Translations under genes and position numbers: made by a program
Source of the DNA: Hahella sp. CCB-MM4
Lineage (GTDB): Bacteria > Pseudomonadota > Gammaproteobacteria > Pseudomonadales > Oleiphilaceae
Reading direction: 5' to 3'
Assembly (NCBI RefSeq): GCF_002260525.1
Contig: NZ_MRYI01000015.1
Location: 62,001 to 126,000, forward strand
Length of the DNA: 64,000 nt
Shown here: positions 48,269 through 58,378 of the stretch, piece by piece
Layout of the letters: each line of letters opens with the position of its first letter
Numbering within the stretch: the stretch's first letter is position 1
The notes under the pieces: model-generated
Seen by the model: only the letters and a program-made list of their open reading frames with translations
What the model was told of the DNA's origin: nothing
The model's database searches: none

Positions 48269-49954
48269 TTAGTTCTTACTCGCCCAGGTTTCTTTCAAAC
48301 CAATGGTCATATTAAACACCGGTGATTCCGGCGAATGATCATGACGATCAGTCACAAAATAACCTTCACGCTCAAACTGAAAATGAGTCTCCGGATCAGC
48401 CTGAGCAGCCCCCGGCTCCAGATACCCCTTAACAACCTTCAGACTTTCAGGATTGATTTGATCGCTGAACTCACCTTCCACTCGATCCGGCGCTTCATTC
48501 ACAAACAAGCGATCATACAGTCTGACTTGCGCTTCAACACATTGACTGGCGGATACCCAGTGGATAACCCCGCGAGGACGAACACCCTCCGGCGCATCTT
48601 CCCCCACCGTCCCAGGCACCAGAGAGGCAATGATTTCGACAATCTCACCCTGATCATCTTTCACCACATCATTCGCCTGAATGATGTAGGCACTGCGCAG
48701 TCTTACCCACTCTCCCAGCACGAGCCGCTTGAATTTCTTACGAGACAATGAGCTATCCTCATTAAAATCATCCCGCTCAATGTATAGCTCTCTGGTAAAT
48801 GGTAACTCCCGCTCCCCCATCTCCGGCTTATTCGGGTGACAGGCAGCTTTCATCACCTCAGTTTCCCCTTCCGGGAAATTAGTGATAGTCACTTTGAGAG
48901 GATTCATGACACACATCGCCCGCGCAGCATTCTCATTAAGATCATCCCGGACCGCACGCTCCAGAATAGCCAAGTCAACATCACTGTTGTTCTTGTCACT
49001 AACCGGCACCATTTCACAGAACTTACGCAATGACGAAGGTGTATAGCCGCGACGACGCATCCCGGATATCGTCGGCATACGTGGATCATCCCAACCGTCG
49101 ACAATCTTCTCATCCACCAATAACTTTAACTTACGCTTACTAGTCACTGTATAGCTGAGATTCAAACGCCCCATTTCATATTGGCGCGGACGACTGGGCA
49201 CCGGCAGGTTCTCAATAAACCAGTCATATAAAGGCCGGTGATCGCGAAACTCCAAGGTACAGATAGAATGCGTTACGCTCTCAATAGCATCTTCCTGTCC
49301 ATGGGCAAAATCATAGCTGGGATAGATACACCATTTATCACCAGTCTGATGGTGTGACGCCTTGCGAATCCGATAAAGAATAGGGTCCCGCAGATTCATA
49401 TTGGGAGAAGCCATATCGATCTTGACCCGCAAGACGCACTCCCCTTCTGCGAAAGCGCCTACGCGCATTTTCTCGAATAATTCCAGATTTTCTTCAACCG
49501 TGCGCTGTCTGTATGGACTTTCTTTGCCCGGCTTGGTCGCCCAACCTCTGTATTCACTAGCCTGCTCTGCACTGAGGTGACAGACGTAGGCCTTACCGGC
49601 CTTGATCAGATGAAGCGCCCACTCGTAAAACTTATCGAAGTAGTCGGACGCATAACGAACCTCCCCGGCCCATTTGTACCCCAGCCAGAGGACATCTGCT
49701 TTGATTGCATCAACATATTCCTGCTCCTCCTTTTCCGGATTGGTATCGTCAAAGCGGAGATTACATTCGCCACCGAACATTTCAGCAATGCCGAAATTCA
49801 GCCAGATCGATCTGGCATGCCCGATATGCAGATATCCGTTAGGCTCTGGAGGAAAACGGGTAATCACTTTTCCACCATGAACGTTGCCGGCGATATCGTC
49901 CTGAACTATTTGCGTAATAAAGCTTGAAGGCAGTTTTGTGTCTGACACAGTCAT
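48269..49954 (-). CDS. glnS: Glutaminyl-tRNA synthetase
   Basis: Class I synthetase of 561 residues that charges tRNA-Gln directly. The HIGH motif is PNGYLHIGHA near residue 40 and the KMSKS-like loop is TVTSKRKL. The FDDTNPEKE block and the two-barrel anticodon domain at the C-terminus are complete. I chose the ATG at 49954, since the protein then begins MTVSDTKLPSSF as in relatives and an AAGGGC ribosome binding site precedes it; the open frame extends 18 codons upstream. It is the first gene of the glnS-cysS pair and is divergent from ppiB. Confidence 0.96.
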   Translation of the reverse strand: MTVSDTKLPSSFITQIVQDDIAGNVHGGKVITRFPPEPNGYLHIGHARSIWLNFGIAEMFGGECNLRFDDTNPEKEEQEYVDAIKADVLWLGYKWAGEVRYASDYFDKFYEWALHLIKAGKAYVCHLSAEQASEYRGWATKPGKESPYRQRTVEENLELFEKMRVGAFAEGECVLRVKIDMASPNMNLRDPILYRIRKASHHQTGDKWCIYPSYDFAHGQEDAIESVTHSICTLEFRDHRPLYDWFIENLPVPSRPRQYEMGRLNLSYTVTSKRKLKLLVDEKIVDGWDDPRMPTISGMRRRGYTPSSLRKFCEMVPVSDKNNSDVDLAILERAVRDDLNENAARAMCVMNPLKVTITNFPEGETEVMKAACHPNKPEMGERELPFTRELYIERDDFNEDSSLSRKKFKRLVLGEWVRLRSAYIIQANDVVKDDQGEIVEIIASLVPGTVGEDAPEGVRPRGVIHWVSASQCVEAQVRLYDRLFVNEAPDRVEGEFSDQINPESLKVVKGYLEPGAAQADPETHFQFEREGYFVTDRHDHSPESPVFNMTIGLKETWASKN

Positions 49955-50149
49955 ATAAGCCCTTAGGGAATAAGCGGTAAAGATCCAAAAACCCGCTATT
50001 ATAGGCATTGCCTTTTTCTTTAGCCAACCTCAGAACAGATCAATTCCCGCTTTCGGCAAACACCGGTATTGCATTAAAATCCAGGTTTATCACAAAGAAT
50101 AAGACAGCTTATTCACAGGCGCCCTCCAATAATCGACACAGGAAACCCG

Positions 50150-50647
50150 ATGATTCTTCTTAAAACCAATTTCGGCGACATCAAGATCGAACTGGATCAC
50201 GACAACGCCCCGAACACCGCCCAGAACTTCGAACAGTATGTCAAAGATGGCTTCTATGACGGCACTATCTTCCACCGGGTCATCTCTAATTTCATGGTTC
50301 AGGGCGGCGGATTCGAGCCAGGACTGCTCCCCAAACAGACCAGGGATCCTATTAAAAATGAAGCGGACAACGGCCTGAGCAATATGACCGGCACAGTTGC
50401 CATGGCTCGCACCATGGACCCACATTCCGCCTCCGCTCAGTTCTTTATCAATGTGGCTGACAACGGCTTCCTTGACTACACAGCCAAAACCACCGAAGGC
50501 TGGGGCTACGCTGTTTTCGGTAAAGTTGTCGAAGGTATGGACGTTGTTAACAAGATCAAGCAAGTACGCACGACCTTCAAGGGCATGCACCAGGATGTTC
50601 CTGAAGATGACGTCATCATTGAATCCGCCACACTGATTGAAGAGTAG
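50150..50647 (+). CDS. ppiB: Peptidyl-prolyl cis-trans isomerase B (cytoplasmic cyclophilin)
   Basis: A 165-residue cyclophilin without a signal peptide, so cytoplasmic. The core motif [18 protein letters not shown] near residues 43-60 holds the catalytic Arg, and [11 protein letters not shown] near residue 100 is the second signature. The ATG at 50150 follows an AGGAAACCC ribosome binding site. It is divergent from glnS and upstream of lpxH (97-base gap), an order shared with pseudomonads. Confidence 0.96.
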   Translation: MILLKTNFGDIKIELDHDNAPNTAQNFEQYVKDGFYDGTIFHRVISNFMVQGGGFEPGLLPKQTRDPIKNEADNGLSNMTGTVAMARTMDPHSASAQFFINVADNGFLDYTAKTTEGWGYAVFGKVVEGMDVVNKIKQVRTTFKGMHQDVPEDDVIIESATLIEE

Positions 50648-50744
50648 CGGCTAAAGCCAGCCAACTGGCGGCAAATTTGCGGGAAGCATCGCACCTCAAT
50701 GTACGGCGCTTTCCCGCACGCCCCAATAGACTTATCCTTTATTC

Positions 50745-51479
50745 ATGAAACAATTATTCATATCCGACCTCCACCTGGACGAAAGCGCTCCGGCAATCAC
50801 CGAGTTTTTCTTCCTGTTTTTGAAACACATTGCGCCTGAAGCGGATCGCCTGTTTGTTCTTGGAGACTTCTTCGAAGCCTGGATTGGCGATGACGAACAG
50901 ACCCCCCTGCAGATAGAAGTGGCAAATAGACTGGCTGCTCTGGCAAATCAGGGCACTGAGATTTTTCTAATGCACGGCAACAGGGATTTCCTGATAGGCC
51001 ATCAGTTCGCCGAACAATGCGGCGCGAAGTTGCTGGATGACCCGATAGTCATTGATATCAATGGCCGAAAAGCACTGATCTCTCACGGCGACTATTTGTG
51101 TATAGACGACAAGGAGTACATGAAATTCCGAGGCTTTGCCCGCAGCTCTGCGTGGCAAGAGCAAGTACTCAGCCGCCCACTGGCAGACCGAAAGAAAATG
51201 GCCGAGCAGATGCGACAATTGAGCATGGCCAAAAACCAGCAGAAGGCTGCCGAGATCATGGATGTCAATCAGGAAGAAGTGAAGAAGGCTTTATGCGAGC
51301 ACGGAGTGGACTTGATGATTCATGGCCACACTCACCGTCCGATGGTACATACAGTTGAATTGGATGATAAAAGCGCTCAGCGAATAGTGCTAGGTGACTG
51401 GCATGATTCCACCAATTACATTCTGGCTGAAGACTCCTCAATCGACTTGATCCATCTGAACAAGTCAGATTTGAATTAA
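50745..51479 (+). CDS. lpxH: UDP-2,3-diacylglucosamine pyrophosphatase LpxH
   Basis: Hydrolyses UDP-2,3-diacylglucosamine to lipid X and UMP, a step of lipid A synthesis at the inner-membrane face. The 244 residues hold the metallophosphoesterase motifs in order: FISDLHLDES (Asp8, His10), LGDFFEAWIGDD, HGNRDF, SHGDYLC and HGHTHRPM. The length and the EAWIGDD insertion separate LpxH from generic phosphoesterases. It follows ppiB and converges on miaE. Confidence 0.95.
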   Translation: MKQLFISDLHLDESAPAITEFFFLFLKHIAPEADRLFVLGDFFEAWIGDDEQTPLQIEVANRLAALANQGTEIFLMHGNRDFLIGHQFAEQCGAKLLDDPIVIDINGRKALISHGDYLCIDDKEYMKFRGFARSSAWQEQVLSRPLADRKKMAEQMRQLSMAKNQQKAAEIMDVNQEEVKKALCEHGVDLMIHGHTHRPMVHTVELDDKSAQRIVLGDWHDSTNYILAEDSSIDLIHLNKSDLN

Positions 51480-51515
51480 GCAGCGCCTGCAAAAAATTTG
51501 CATGGCGGCCATTCC

Positions 51516-51532
51516 GCCCGGTTATACCGGGC
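51516..51532. other. Hairpin at the lpxH/miaE convergent junction with the stop codon in its loop
   Basis: A perfect 6-base GC stem GCCCGG/CCGGGC with a TTATA loop that contains the miaE stop codon (51522-51524). No U-tract follows on either strand. Confidence 0.55.
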
Positions 51533-52166
51533 AGCCACTGTGAAAGCGGAACTCTTCATCCGGCGATGCGATTAGCTCTGCTTCCACCTGCCGAAAGAAC
51601 TCAATCCTTTCAGAAAACACTTGTTCACGGCCGGATTGTGCACTCCCTCCACCGACACGCTGCTCAGCCAGCTTAAGATAGTTCTGGTAATGCCGCCCCT
51701 CGGATTCAAGCAGACCACGATAAAACTGGGCCAATTCCGTATCCAGTTCATGCAAATAAGGTATCAGAGCCGCAAAGCGTTCACAGGATCTGGCTTCAAT
51801 AAAGGCACCGATAATCAGCATATCCACTAATCGGTCCGGCTCACCTTTCCTGACATGCTCGCGCAACCCTGCGGCATAGCGGGCGGCGGTCTGCTTGCGA
51901 TCCGCGACACCCCGAGCCTGCATCAATTTCAGCACCTGCTCAAAATGACGCAACTCTTCCCTGGCGAGCTTGGACATCCGCTTGGCCATCTCTTCATCAT
52001 CCGGATAACGAAACATCAACTGTAACGCAGACGATGCGGCCTTTTTCTCGCACTGGGCATGATCCACCAACAGTTCAGGCACACGGGATGCAGCCAACTG
52101 CAACCACGCCTCCGGCGTTTTACAACCAAGAAATTGTTCAATATCCAAGGGAATATCTACCGTCAT
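51522..52166 (-). CDS. miaE: tRNA-(ms2io6A37) hydroxylase MiaE
   Basis: Non-haem di-iron monooxygenase that hydroxylates the isopentenyl group of ms2i6A37 in tRNAs reading codons starting with U. About 214 residues form a ferritin-like bundle; the metal-binding Glu/His positions are visible in CEKKAASSALQLM, REELRHFEQV, FIEARSCERF and LESEGRHYQNYL. I chose the ATG at 52166 because GGAG lies 5 bases before it; an ATG 5 codons upstream lacks a ribosome binding site. The gene is divergent from acnB. It requires MiaA and MiaB products, which lie outside the window. Confidence 0.92.
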   Translation of the reverse strand: MTVDIPLDIEQFLGCKTPEAWLQLAASRVPELLVDHAQCEKKAASSALQLMFRYPDDEEMAKRMSKLAREELRHFEQVLKLMQARGVADRKQTAARYAAGLREHVRKGEPDRLVDMLIIGAFIEARSCERFAALIPYLHELDTELAQFYRGLLESEGRHYQNYLKLAEQRVGGGSAQSGREQVFSERIEFFRQVEAELIASPDEEFRFHSGCPV

Positions 52167-52620
52167 TCCAGCTCCGGCCATTAGTGCTCGCTAGTTTCAA
52201 GGGGCGCGGAGTATAGCAAACTTTTACTCAGCACATATCCGCAATCGTACGAAAAACACCCTTTATAGATCCTGCTTATTCCACCCATTTATGTCATTTA
52301 TTTGCTTTATATACCCGCCTGCGGCTAAATTCCCACCATCCGGTTATCATCGGCCGTAGTTCGACGTTAGTGTAAATACTTATCGCAGTTCTCAACTTAA
52401 CTTTAACTGCCTGATGCCGTAGAATACGGTTCCCGATTTCTGGTGTGCATGTAGGGGTTACTGCAAAGCCTATGTCACTGAAATTCAGAGAAAAACTAGA
52501 ATTTACAACAAGATCAGCTCGCCAAAAGCGCTCATGTGCTGTGCAGTGACTCCTTAGTGGTCATCCTTCTTACAACATCGTCCCAAAAGGACGGCTATAG
52601 TAACTGATGAGGGTTTAATT
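52167..52620. other. Divergent control region between miaE and acnB
   Basis: About 450 bases without a gene. A TAGAAT box at 52420-52425 sits within a CCGT-AGAAT-ACGG palindrome (52417-52429) and could be the acnB -10 element, with a leader of some 190 bases. A GAGGG ribosome binding site precedes the GTG start of acnB. I saw no recognisable operator or RNA element in the rest. Confidence 0.5.
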
Positions 52621-55209
52621 GTGCTTGAAGCATATCGTAAACATGTAGAAGAACGCGCCGCAGAAGGCGTACCTCCCAAACCCCTAAACGCAGAACAGGC
52701 CGCCGGTCTCGTTGAACTGCTGAAAAATCCTCCTGCCGGTGAAGAGCAGACTCTTCTGGATCTCTTGGAAAACCGTGTTCCACCGGGTGTTGATGAAGCC
52801 GCTTACGTTAAGGCAGGCTTTCTGTCAGCAATCGTTAAAGACGAAGCCTCATCTCCGTTAATCTCCAAAGAAAAAGCCGTTCAATTGCTGGGCATGATGC
52901 AGGGTGGGTACAACATCGCCACTTTGGTTGAGCTTCTGGACAACAGCGAACTATCTTCACTGGCGGCAGAAGAACTTAAACACACCCTGCTGGTGTTTGA
53001 CGCTTTTCATGACATTAAAGAAAAAGCGGACGCCGGTAACGCCAATGCCAAAGCTGTTCTGGACTCCTGGGCAAATGCCGAATGGTTCACCAAACGCAAG
53101 ACCGTTCAGGAAAGCATTAAGGTAGCCGTATTCAAAGTATCCGGTGAAACCAACACGGACGATCTGTCGCCAGCTCCAGATGCCTGGTCCCGCCCGGATA
53201 TTCCGCTACATGCACGCGCAGCCTACAAAATGGCTCGTGAAGGTCTAACCCCGGACGAACCCGGTACCGTCGGACCAATGAAACAAATTGAAGAGCTGAA
53301 AGCCAAAGGCCTTCCAGTGGCCTTTGTCGGTGATGTGGTAGGTACCGGCTCTTCACGTAAGTCCGCAACCAACTCTGTACTTTGGTTCTTCGGCGACGAT
53401 ATCCCCGGCGTTCCAAACAAGCGTTCTGGCGGCATCTGTATCGGCAGCAAAGTTGCCCCGATTTTCTTCAACACGATGGAAGACGCCGGCGCCCTCGTTT
53501 TCGAAGCACCGGTCGACAAACTGAACATGGGCGACGTCATCGAGATTCGTCCATACGACGGCAAAATTCTGTCTGAATCCGGTGAAGTATTATCCGAATT
53601 CAAATTCAAGTCAGAGGTTATTCTTGACGAGGTTCAGGCCGGCGGCCGTATCCCTCTGATCATTGGTCGTGGTCTGACTGATAAAGCCCGTGAATCATTG
53701 AGCCTGCCTGCTTCAGACGCCTTCCGTCGTCCAGTGGATCCTGCCGGTTCCACCAAAGGCTACACACTGGCTCAGAAAATGGTCGGTAAAGCATGCGGTG
53801 TTGATGGCGTTCGCCCAGGACAATACTGCGAACCGAAAATGACGACTGTCGGCTCACAGGACACTACCGGTCCAATGACTCGTGACGAGCTGAAAGACCT
53901 TGCCTGTCTCGGATTCTCTGCTGACCTGGTTATGCAGTCGTTCTGTCACACTGCTGCCTACCCCAAACCCGTTGACGTGGAAATGCAGCATAGCCTTCCG
54001 GATTTCATCCGTACTCGCGGCGGCGTCGCATTGCGCCCCGGCGACGGCATTATCCACTCCTGGCTGAACCGCATGCTGCTACCGGATACTGTTGGTACCG
54101 GCGGTGATTCTCACACCCGTTTCCCAATGGGCATTTCTTTCCCAGCCGGCTCCGGTCTTGTGGCATTCGCCGCTGCAACAGGCGTTATGCCTCTGGATAT
54201 GCCAGAGTCTATCCTGGTGCGCTTCAAGGGTGAAAGACAGCCTGGCATCACATTGCGTGACCTGGTTCATGCCATTCCATTCTACGGCATCAAGCAAGGC
54301 ATTCTGACCGTTGAGAAGAAAGGCAAGATCAATGAATTCTCTGGCCGCATCCTGGAAATTGAAGGTCTTGAAGATCTGACTGTAGAACAGGCTTTCGAAC
54401 TGTCAGACGCCTCAGCTGAGCGCTCCGCTGCCGGTTGCACCATCACCCTGAGCGAAGACTCAGTTGCAGAGTACCTGAAGTCCAACATCGTGATGCTACG
54501 CTGGATGATCAGCGAAGGTTACGGCGATCCACGCACCATGGAGCGTCGCGCCAAAGCGATGGAAGAATGGCTGGCCAACCCAGAGCTGATGCGCGCAGAT
54601 AGTGACGCAGAGTACGCTCACGTGGTTGAGATCGACATGTCTGAAATCAAAGAACCCATCGTCTGCTGCCCGAACGATCCTGACGACGCAAAATTGCTGT
54701 CTGACGTTGCCGGCGATAAAGTTGACGAAGTGTTTATCGGCTCATGTATGACCAACATCGGTCACTTCCGTGCCGCCGGCAAACTCCTTGAACAAAACAA
54801 GGAGCCGCTGAAGACCCGTCTATGGATGTCTCCCCCGACCAAGATGGACCAGGCTCAGTTGATGGAAGAAGGTTACTACAACGTCTACGGCAAATCTGGT
54901 GTACGCACCGAAATGCCGGGCTGCTCACTCTGCATGGGTAACCAGGCTCGTGTAGCACCGGGCACAACCGTTCTGTCCACCTCTACCCGGAACTTCCCTA
55001 ACCGTCTGGGCGATGGAGCAAACGTCTACCTGACATCGGCTGAACTGGCCTCTGTTGGCGCTGTATTAGGAAAACTGCCTTCCGTTGGTGAGTACATGGA
55101 GTATGCGAAGAACATCAACAGCATGTCTGCTGATATTTACCGCTACCTGAACTTCGATAAAATGGAAGACTACACGAACAAAGCAGCACAAGCTGCTGTT
55201 GACGCGTAA
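52621..55209 (+). CDS. acnB: Aconitate hydratase B (bifunctional with 2-methylisocitrate dehydratase)
   Basis: Isomerises citrate and isocitrate through a [4Fe-4S] cluster; the main TCA-cycle aconitase of growing cells. The 862 residues have the AcnB domain order, with the HEAT-like domain first ([37 protein letters not shown]), then the swivel domain and the catalytic domains. Cluster cysteines are in [11 protein letters not shown] and GCSLCMGNQ near the C-terminus. The start is a GTG. A strong terminator follows. In other bacteria the apo-protein also binds mRNA when iron is short. Confidence 0.97.
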   Translation: MLEAYRKHVEERAAEGVPPKPLNAEQAAGLVELLKNPPAGEEQTLLDLLENRVPPGVDEAAYVKAGFLSAIVKDEASSPLISKEKAVQLLGMMQGGYNIATLVELLDNSELSSLAAEELKHTLLVFDAFHDIKEKADAGNANAKAVLDSWANAEWFTKRKTVQESIKVAVFKVSGETNTDDLSPAPDAWSRPDIPLHARAAYKMAREGLTPDEPGTVGPMKQIEELKAKGLPVAFVGDVVGTGSSRKSATNSVLWFFGDDIPGVPNKRSGGICIGSKVAPIFFNTMEDAGALVFEAPVDKLNMGDVIEIRPYDGKILSESGEVLSEFKFKSEVILDEVQAGGRIPLIIGRGLTDKARESLSLPASDAFRRPVDPAGSTKGYTLAQKMVGKACGVDGVRPGQYCEPKMTTVGSQDTTGPMTRDELKDLACLGFSADLVMQSFCHTAAYPKPVDVEMQHSLPDFIRTRGGVALRPGDGIIHSWLNRMLLPDTVGTGGDSHTRFPMGISFPAGSGLVAFAAATGVMPLDMPESILVRFKGERQPGITLRDLVHAIPFYGIKQGILTVEKKGKINEFSGRILEIEGLEDLTVEQAFELSDASAERSAAGCTITLSEDSVAEYLKSNIVMLRWMISEGYGDPRTMERRAKAMEEWLANPELMRADSDAEYAHVVEIDMSEIKEPIVCCPNDPDDAKLLSDVAGDKVDEVFIGSCMTNIGHFRAAGKLLEQNKEPLKTRLWMSPPTKMDQAQLMEEGYYNVYGKSGVRTEMPGCSLCMGNQARVAPGTTVLSTSTRNFPNRLGDGANVYLTSAELASVGAVLGKLPSVGEYMEYAKNINSMSADIYRYLNFDKMEDYTNKAAQAAVDA

Positions 55210-55228
55210 CTAGTCAGCACATCCTGCC

Positions 55229-55254
55229 AAAAGCCCCGAAAATTCGGGGCTTTT
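55229..55254 (+). terminator. Intrinsic terminator of acnB
   Basis: AAAAGCCCCGAA and TTCGGGGCTTTT form a near-perfect stem ending in a T6 run, 20 bases past the acnB stop codon. Confidence 0.93.
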
Positions 55255-55377
55255 TTATGCTTACCTCCCCCACATCAGCAATATCCACTCCCGTATAAAT
55301 TGGCGAGGTCAGGCTTATTTATCTACATTGAAGATAATAAGGATCACTGCTCTCACTCTAGCGGACCGCCAATCTCT

Positions 55378-56586
55378 ATGATCAAGAGAATCCCAATCGA
55401 TGATTTAAAGGTCGGCATGTACATCTCAGACCTCAATGCCGACTGGATTCCCCACTCCAACTTTCGCAAAAAGGGACGCATTAAAAGCGACGAGGTTATC
55501 GAAAAGATTAAAAGTCTGGGCGTAAAGGATGTCTACATCGACACACTTTTAGGCCTGGATGCCAAACACGCCCCCACCTACCAGGATATTGATTCAGCCA
55601 ACCAGGCAAAGCTTGAGAAAGCATCATCCCTATCTCCAGCCGGAAAACCCCGCTTCAGCATGGTAGACGAAATGGTTTCGGCCAAGAAACTGCACGACCA
55701 GGCAATCGGTCTTGTGAATACGGTTATGGAGGATGTAAAACTTGGCCGCGCTATTGAAGTCAAAAAGTTCGAAGATGTTGCGGACGGAATGATTGATTCA
55801 ATCTTCAGAAACCAGAACGCCCTATCCTGCCTTGGCATCATCCGGGACAAAGACAGCTATCTGATGGAACACTCCGTCAATCTTGGCGTATTGATGTCTG
55901 TGTTTGGAAAATCAATGGAGCTGGACCGGAATATCATGACCCAGGCAGCAGTAGGCGCTCTACTTCATGATATTGGAAAAATCCTAATTCCCGATGAGAT
56001 TCTTCACAAACCAAGTCGGCTGAACCCGGACGAATTTGAAATCATGAAGAGCCATGTCACCCAAGGCCGGGACATCCTTTCGGGAATAGATGGCTTTCCG
56101 CAATTATCCATCATGGTCGTTGCCCAACACCACGAAAGGCTTGATGGATCAGGCTACCCCAAGGGACTTAAAGGGGATGATATTTCGTTCTTTGGCCGTA
56201 TGGCAGCCGTTGTCGATGTCTATGACGCCATCACTGCCGACCGCTGTTACCATCAGGGCATCACCCCCACAGCCGCAATCAAAAAACTCCTTGAATGGTC
56301 CGAACACCACCTGGATACCACTCTGGTCCATCATTTTATACGCTGCATAGGAATTTACCCCGTAGGATCACTCGTCCTTATGGAAAGCGGTAAATTGGGA
56401 GCGGTCATTGAAGCGAACGAATTTGATCAGCGACTACCATCAGTCCGCGTCATGTACCACACAAAATTCAGGACCTACATCAAGGTTGAAGTACTGGATC
56501 TGGCGAAACCTGGCGTTCAGGACCGCATTGTCAAAGCAGTGGATCCCAAGCAATACGGCATCAAAGTCGCTGATTTTATTTATTAG
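55378..56586 (+). CDS. HD-GYP domain protein (probable cyclic di-GMP phosphodiesterase)
   Basis: A protein of about 402 residues with an N-terminal DUF3391-like domain (MIKRIPIDDLKVGMYISDL) and a C-terminal HD-GYP domain. The metal and catalytic motifs are present: LLHDIGKILIPDEIL (HD), SHVTQGRDIL, QHHERLDGSGYPKGL (the HHE and GYP triad) and VVDVYDAITADR. All are intact, so it should hydrolyse c-di-GMP in the cytoplasm. I chose the ATG at 55378, where the family alignment begins; the frame runs 26 codons further from a TTG. It follows the acnB terminator and converges on tmk. Confidence 0.9.
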   Translation: MIKRIPIDDLKVGMYISDLNADWIPHSNFRKKGRIKSDEVIEKIKSLGVKDVYIDTLLGLDAKHAPTYQDIDSANQAKLEKASSLSPAGKPRFSMVDEMVSAKKLHDQAIGLVNTVMEDVKLGRAIEVKKFEDVADGMIDSIFRNQNALSCLGIIRDKDSYLMEHSVNLGVLMSVFGKSMELDRNIMTQAAVGALLHDIGKILIPDEILHKPSRLNPDEFEIMKSHVTQGRDILSGIDGFPQLSIMVVAQHHERLDGSGYPKGLKGDDISFFGRMAAVVDVYDAITADRCYHQGITPTAAIKKLLEWSEHHLDTTLVHHFIRCIGIYPVGSLVLMESGKLGAVIEANEFDQRLPSVRVMYHTKFRTYIKVEVLDLAKPGVQDRIVKAVDPKQYGIKVADFIY

Positions 56587-56653
56587 AAACCGACTTCATG
56601 TATTCAGGCCCGGCACAATTTATAGGGTTTGGCGAAATCAATTAAAGCCCGAT

Positions 56654-57280
56654 CTAGTTAGATAGTTTGGTCAAGAGTGCCTGACGAATCTGGGGCTGAA
56701 TCACTTCCAACGGCTCCTGCGCATTGATAACACAAAACCTCTCTGGAGACTCAGCCACACGCTTCATGTAGGCATCCTGGACCCGGATGTAAAATTCGAG
56801 CTTTTCCTGCTCAAATCTGTCCAGTGCCCCTCTTTTTCGGGCGCGAGCTATACCAACCTCAGGATTTACACACAGAAGAAGCGTCAAATCCGGCCGAAAC
56901 TCTTCCTGCACGATATTTTCAAGGCGCTGAATCAAATCCCAGGAAAGACCTCTGCCGCCACCTTGATAAGCGTATGTCGCATCAGTGAAACGGTCCGACA
57001 AAACATGAACCCCGGACTTGATCAGCGGCATGACCTTTTGCTCCAGATGCTGAGCCCTGGCAGCGAACATCATCAACAGCTCAGCTTTGGCCGACACCTG
57101 CTCTTCCCGAGGTGCCAGAAGCATTTCACGAATTTCCTCAGCCAGAGGCGTACCACCAGGCTCCCGAGTGGTCACCACATTCATGCCCTGCTCCTGCAGA
57201 ACTGAACGGACAAACTCAAGATTGGTGGTTTTCCCTGCACCCTCAATTCCTTCAACCGTAATAAACAAACCTCTATTCAA
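56654..57280 (-). CDS. tmk: Thymidylate kinase
   Basis: Phosphorylates dTMP to dTDP in the cytoplasm. The 208 residues contain the P-loop EGIEGAGKTTN, the DRx motif VLSDRFTDATYAYQGGGRG and the lid segment near residues 140-155. The start is a TTG at 57280 preceded by GGAGGGAA. It lies 18 bases behind mltG, the standard pabC-mltG-tmk order. In E. coli and pseudomonads holB comes next, but here the operon ends and a convergent HD-GYP gene follows. Confidence 0.96.
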   Translation of the reverse strand: MNRGLFITVEGIEGAGKTTNLEFVRSVLQEQGMNVVTTREPGGTPLAEEIREMLLAPREEQVSAKAELLMMFAARAQHLEQKVMPLIKSGVHVLSDRFTDATYAYQGGGRGLSWDLIQRLENIVQEEFRPDLTLLLCVNPEVGIARARKRGALDRFEQEKLEFYIRVQDAYMKRVAESPERFCVINAQEPLEVIQPQIRQALLTKLSN

Positions 57281-57298
57281 GGAATTCCCTCCACTAGG

Positions 57299-58378
57299 CT
57301 ACTGACTAGATCGATAATCAGATCGCCGCTTTAACTGATAAGCTCGTACGGCATTTGTGTGCTCACGCAACGTTTTGGAAAAGGCATGCGTGCCATCGCC
57401 TTTCGCCACAAAATACAAGTCACCGGTAACATCCGGATTCAACGCCGCCTTTATACTGGCCTCACCCGGCATGGAAATAGGCGTTGGCGGCAACCCTTTG
57501 ATGACGTAGGTATTGTAGGGTGTCGCCTGCTTCAGATGCTTGCGGGTAATATTCCCTTCATAGCTATCCCCCAACCCATAGATAACGGTCGGATCCGTCT
57601 GAAGACGCATATTGAGACGCAATCGCTCTGTAAACACACCGGCAATAACTTTTCTTTCAGAATCTACACTGGTTTCTCTCTCGACAATAGAGGCCAGAAT
57701 CAATGCTTCGTAGGGACTCTTTACAATGGCATCAGGTGATTTCTGCTTCCATTCCCGGGACAACACTTCCATGGTTTTTCTGTAGGCCTGCTGAAGCACT
57801 TCCAGATCGGACATCCCCTTCCGATAAAAGTAGGTATCAGGGAAAATGAGCCCTTCTGCATGCGGATATTCCATTCCGAGCAACTTGGCAACCTCTGCAG
57901 GATCCGTTGTATGAACCAGGCGCTCAAGCTTTGGGTGATTATCCAGCTCATTTAATACCTCACGGATATTCCACCCCTCAATAAAGGTGATACTGTAGTT
58001 TACTGTTTTCCCTGAGGTTAACACGGGGAACAACCCCATCGCGGTATATTCAGGAGACAACCAGTACTCTCCTGCCTTCAGCAACCTCCCCTGCTCTTTG
58101 AATCTACCCACCCAGTAAAACCAGAACCCGGACTCAATTATCCCTTCATCCTCCAACCTCTGGGTAACACTCCTTAAGGTATCACCTCTCTCAACCTCAA
58201 AGGTCTTAGATTCAGAGATGCCTATGGGATTTTGCAACTCCTGCACGCCATGGTAAACAATACCCAAGGCAGCAAAAACTGCCAGCAGACAAATTGCCAG
58301 ACTAATAGAAACTAGCTTCTTGATACTAAAAGAACGGGATTTCTTTGTGGACGCTGGCTTGGACTTCTTGGAGGACAC
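57299..58378 (-). CDS. mltG: Endolytic murein transglycosylase MltG
   Basis: Membrane-bound enzyme thought to release nascent glycan strands. The 359 residues begin with a Lys/Ser-rich cytoplasmic tail, then one transmembrane helix (residues 24-46), then the YceG-type catalytic domain. The catalytic Glu is in LASIVERETSVDSER near residue 222, and the SNYNTYVIKGLPP-like block (here TPYNTYVIKGLPPTPI) is intact. The start is a GTG at 58378, inside the end of pabC (53-base overlap), with no better downstream start visible, so translation may be coupled. Confidence 0.94.
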   Translation of the reverse strand: MSSKKSKPASTKKSRSFSIKKLVSISLAICLLAVFAALGIVYHGVQELQNPIGISESKTFEVERGDTLRSVTQRLEDEGIIESGFWFYWVGRFKEQGRLLKAGEYWLSPEYTAMGLFPVLTSGKTVNYSITFIEGWNIREVLNELDNHPKLERLVHTTDPAEVAKLLGMEYPHAEGLIFPDTYFYRKGMSDLEVLQQAYRKTMEVLSREWKQKSPDAIVKSPYEALILASIVERETSVDSERKVIAGVFTERLRLNMRLQTDPTVIYGLGDSYEGNITRKHLKQATPYNTYVIKGLPPTPISMPGEASIKAALNPDVTGDLYFVAKGDGTHAFSKTLREHTNAVRAYQLKRRSDYRSSQ

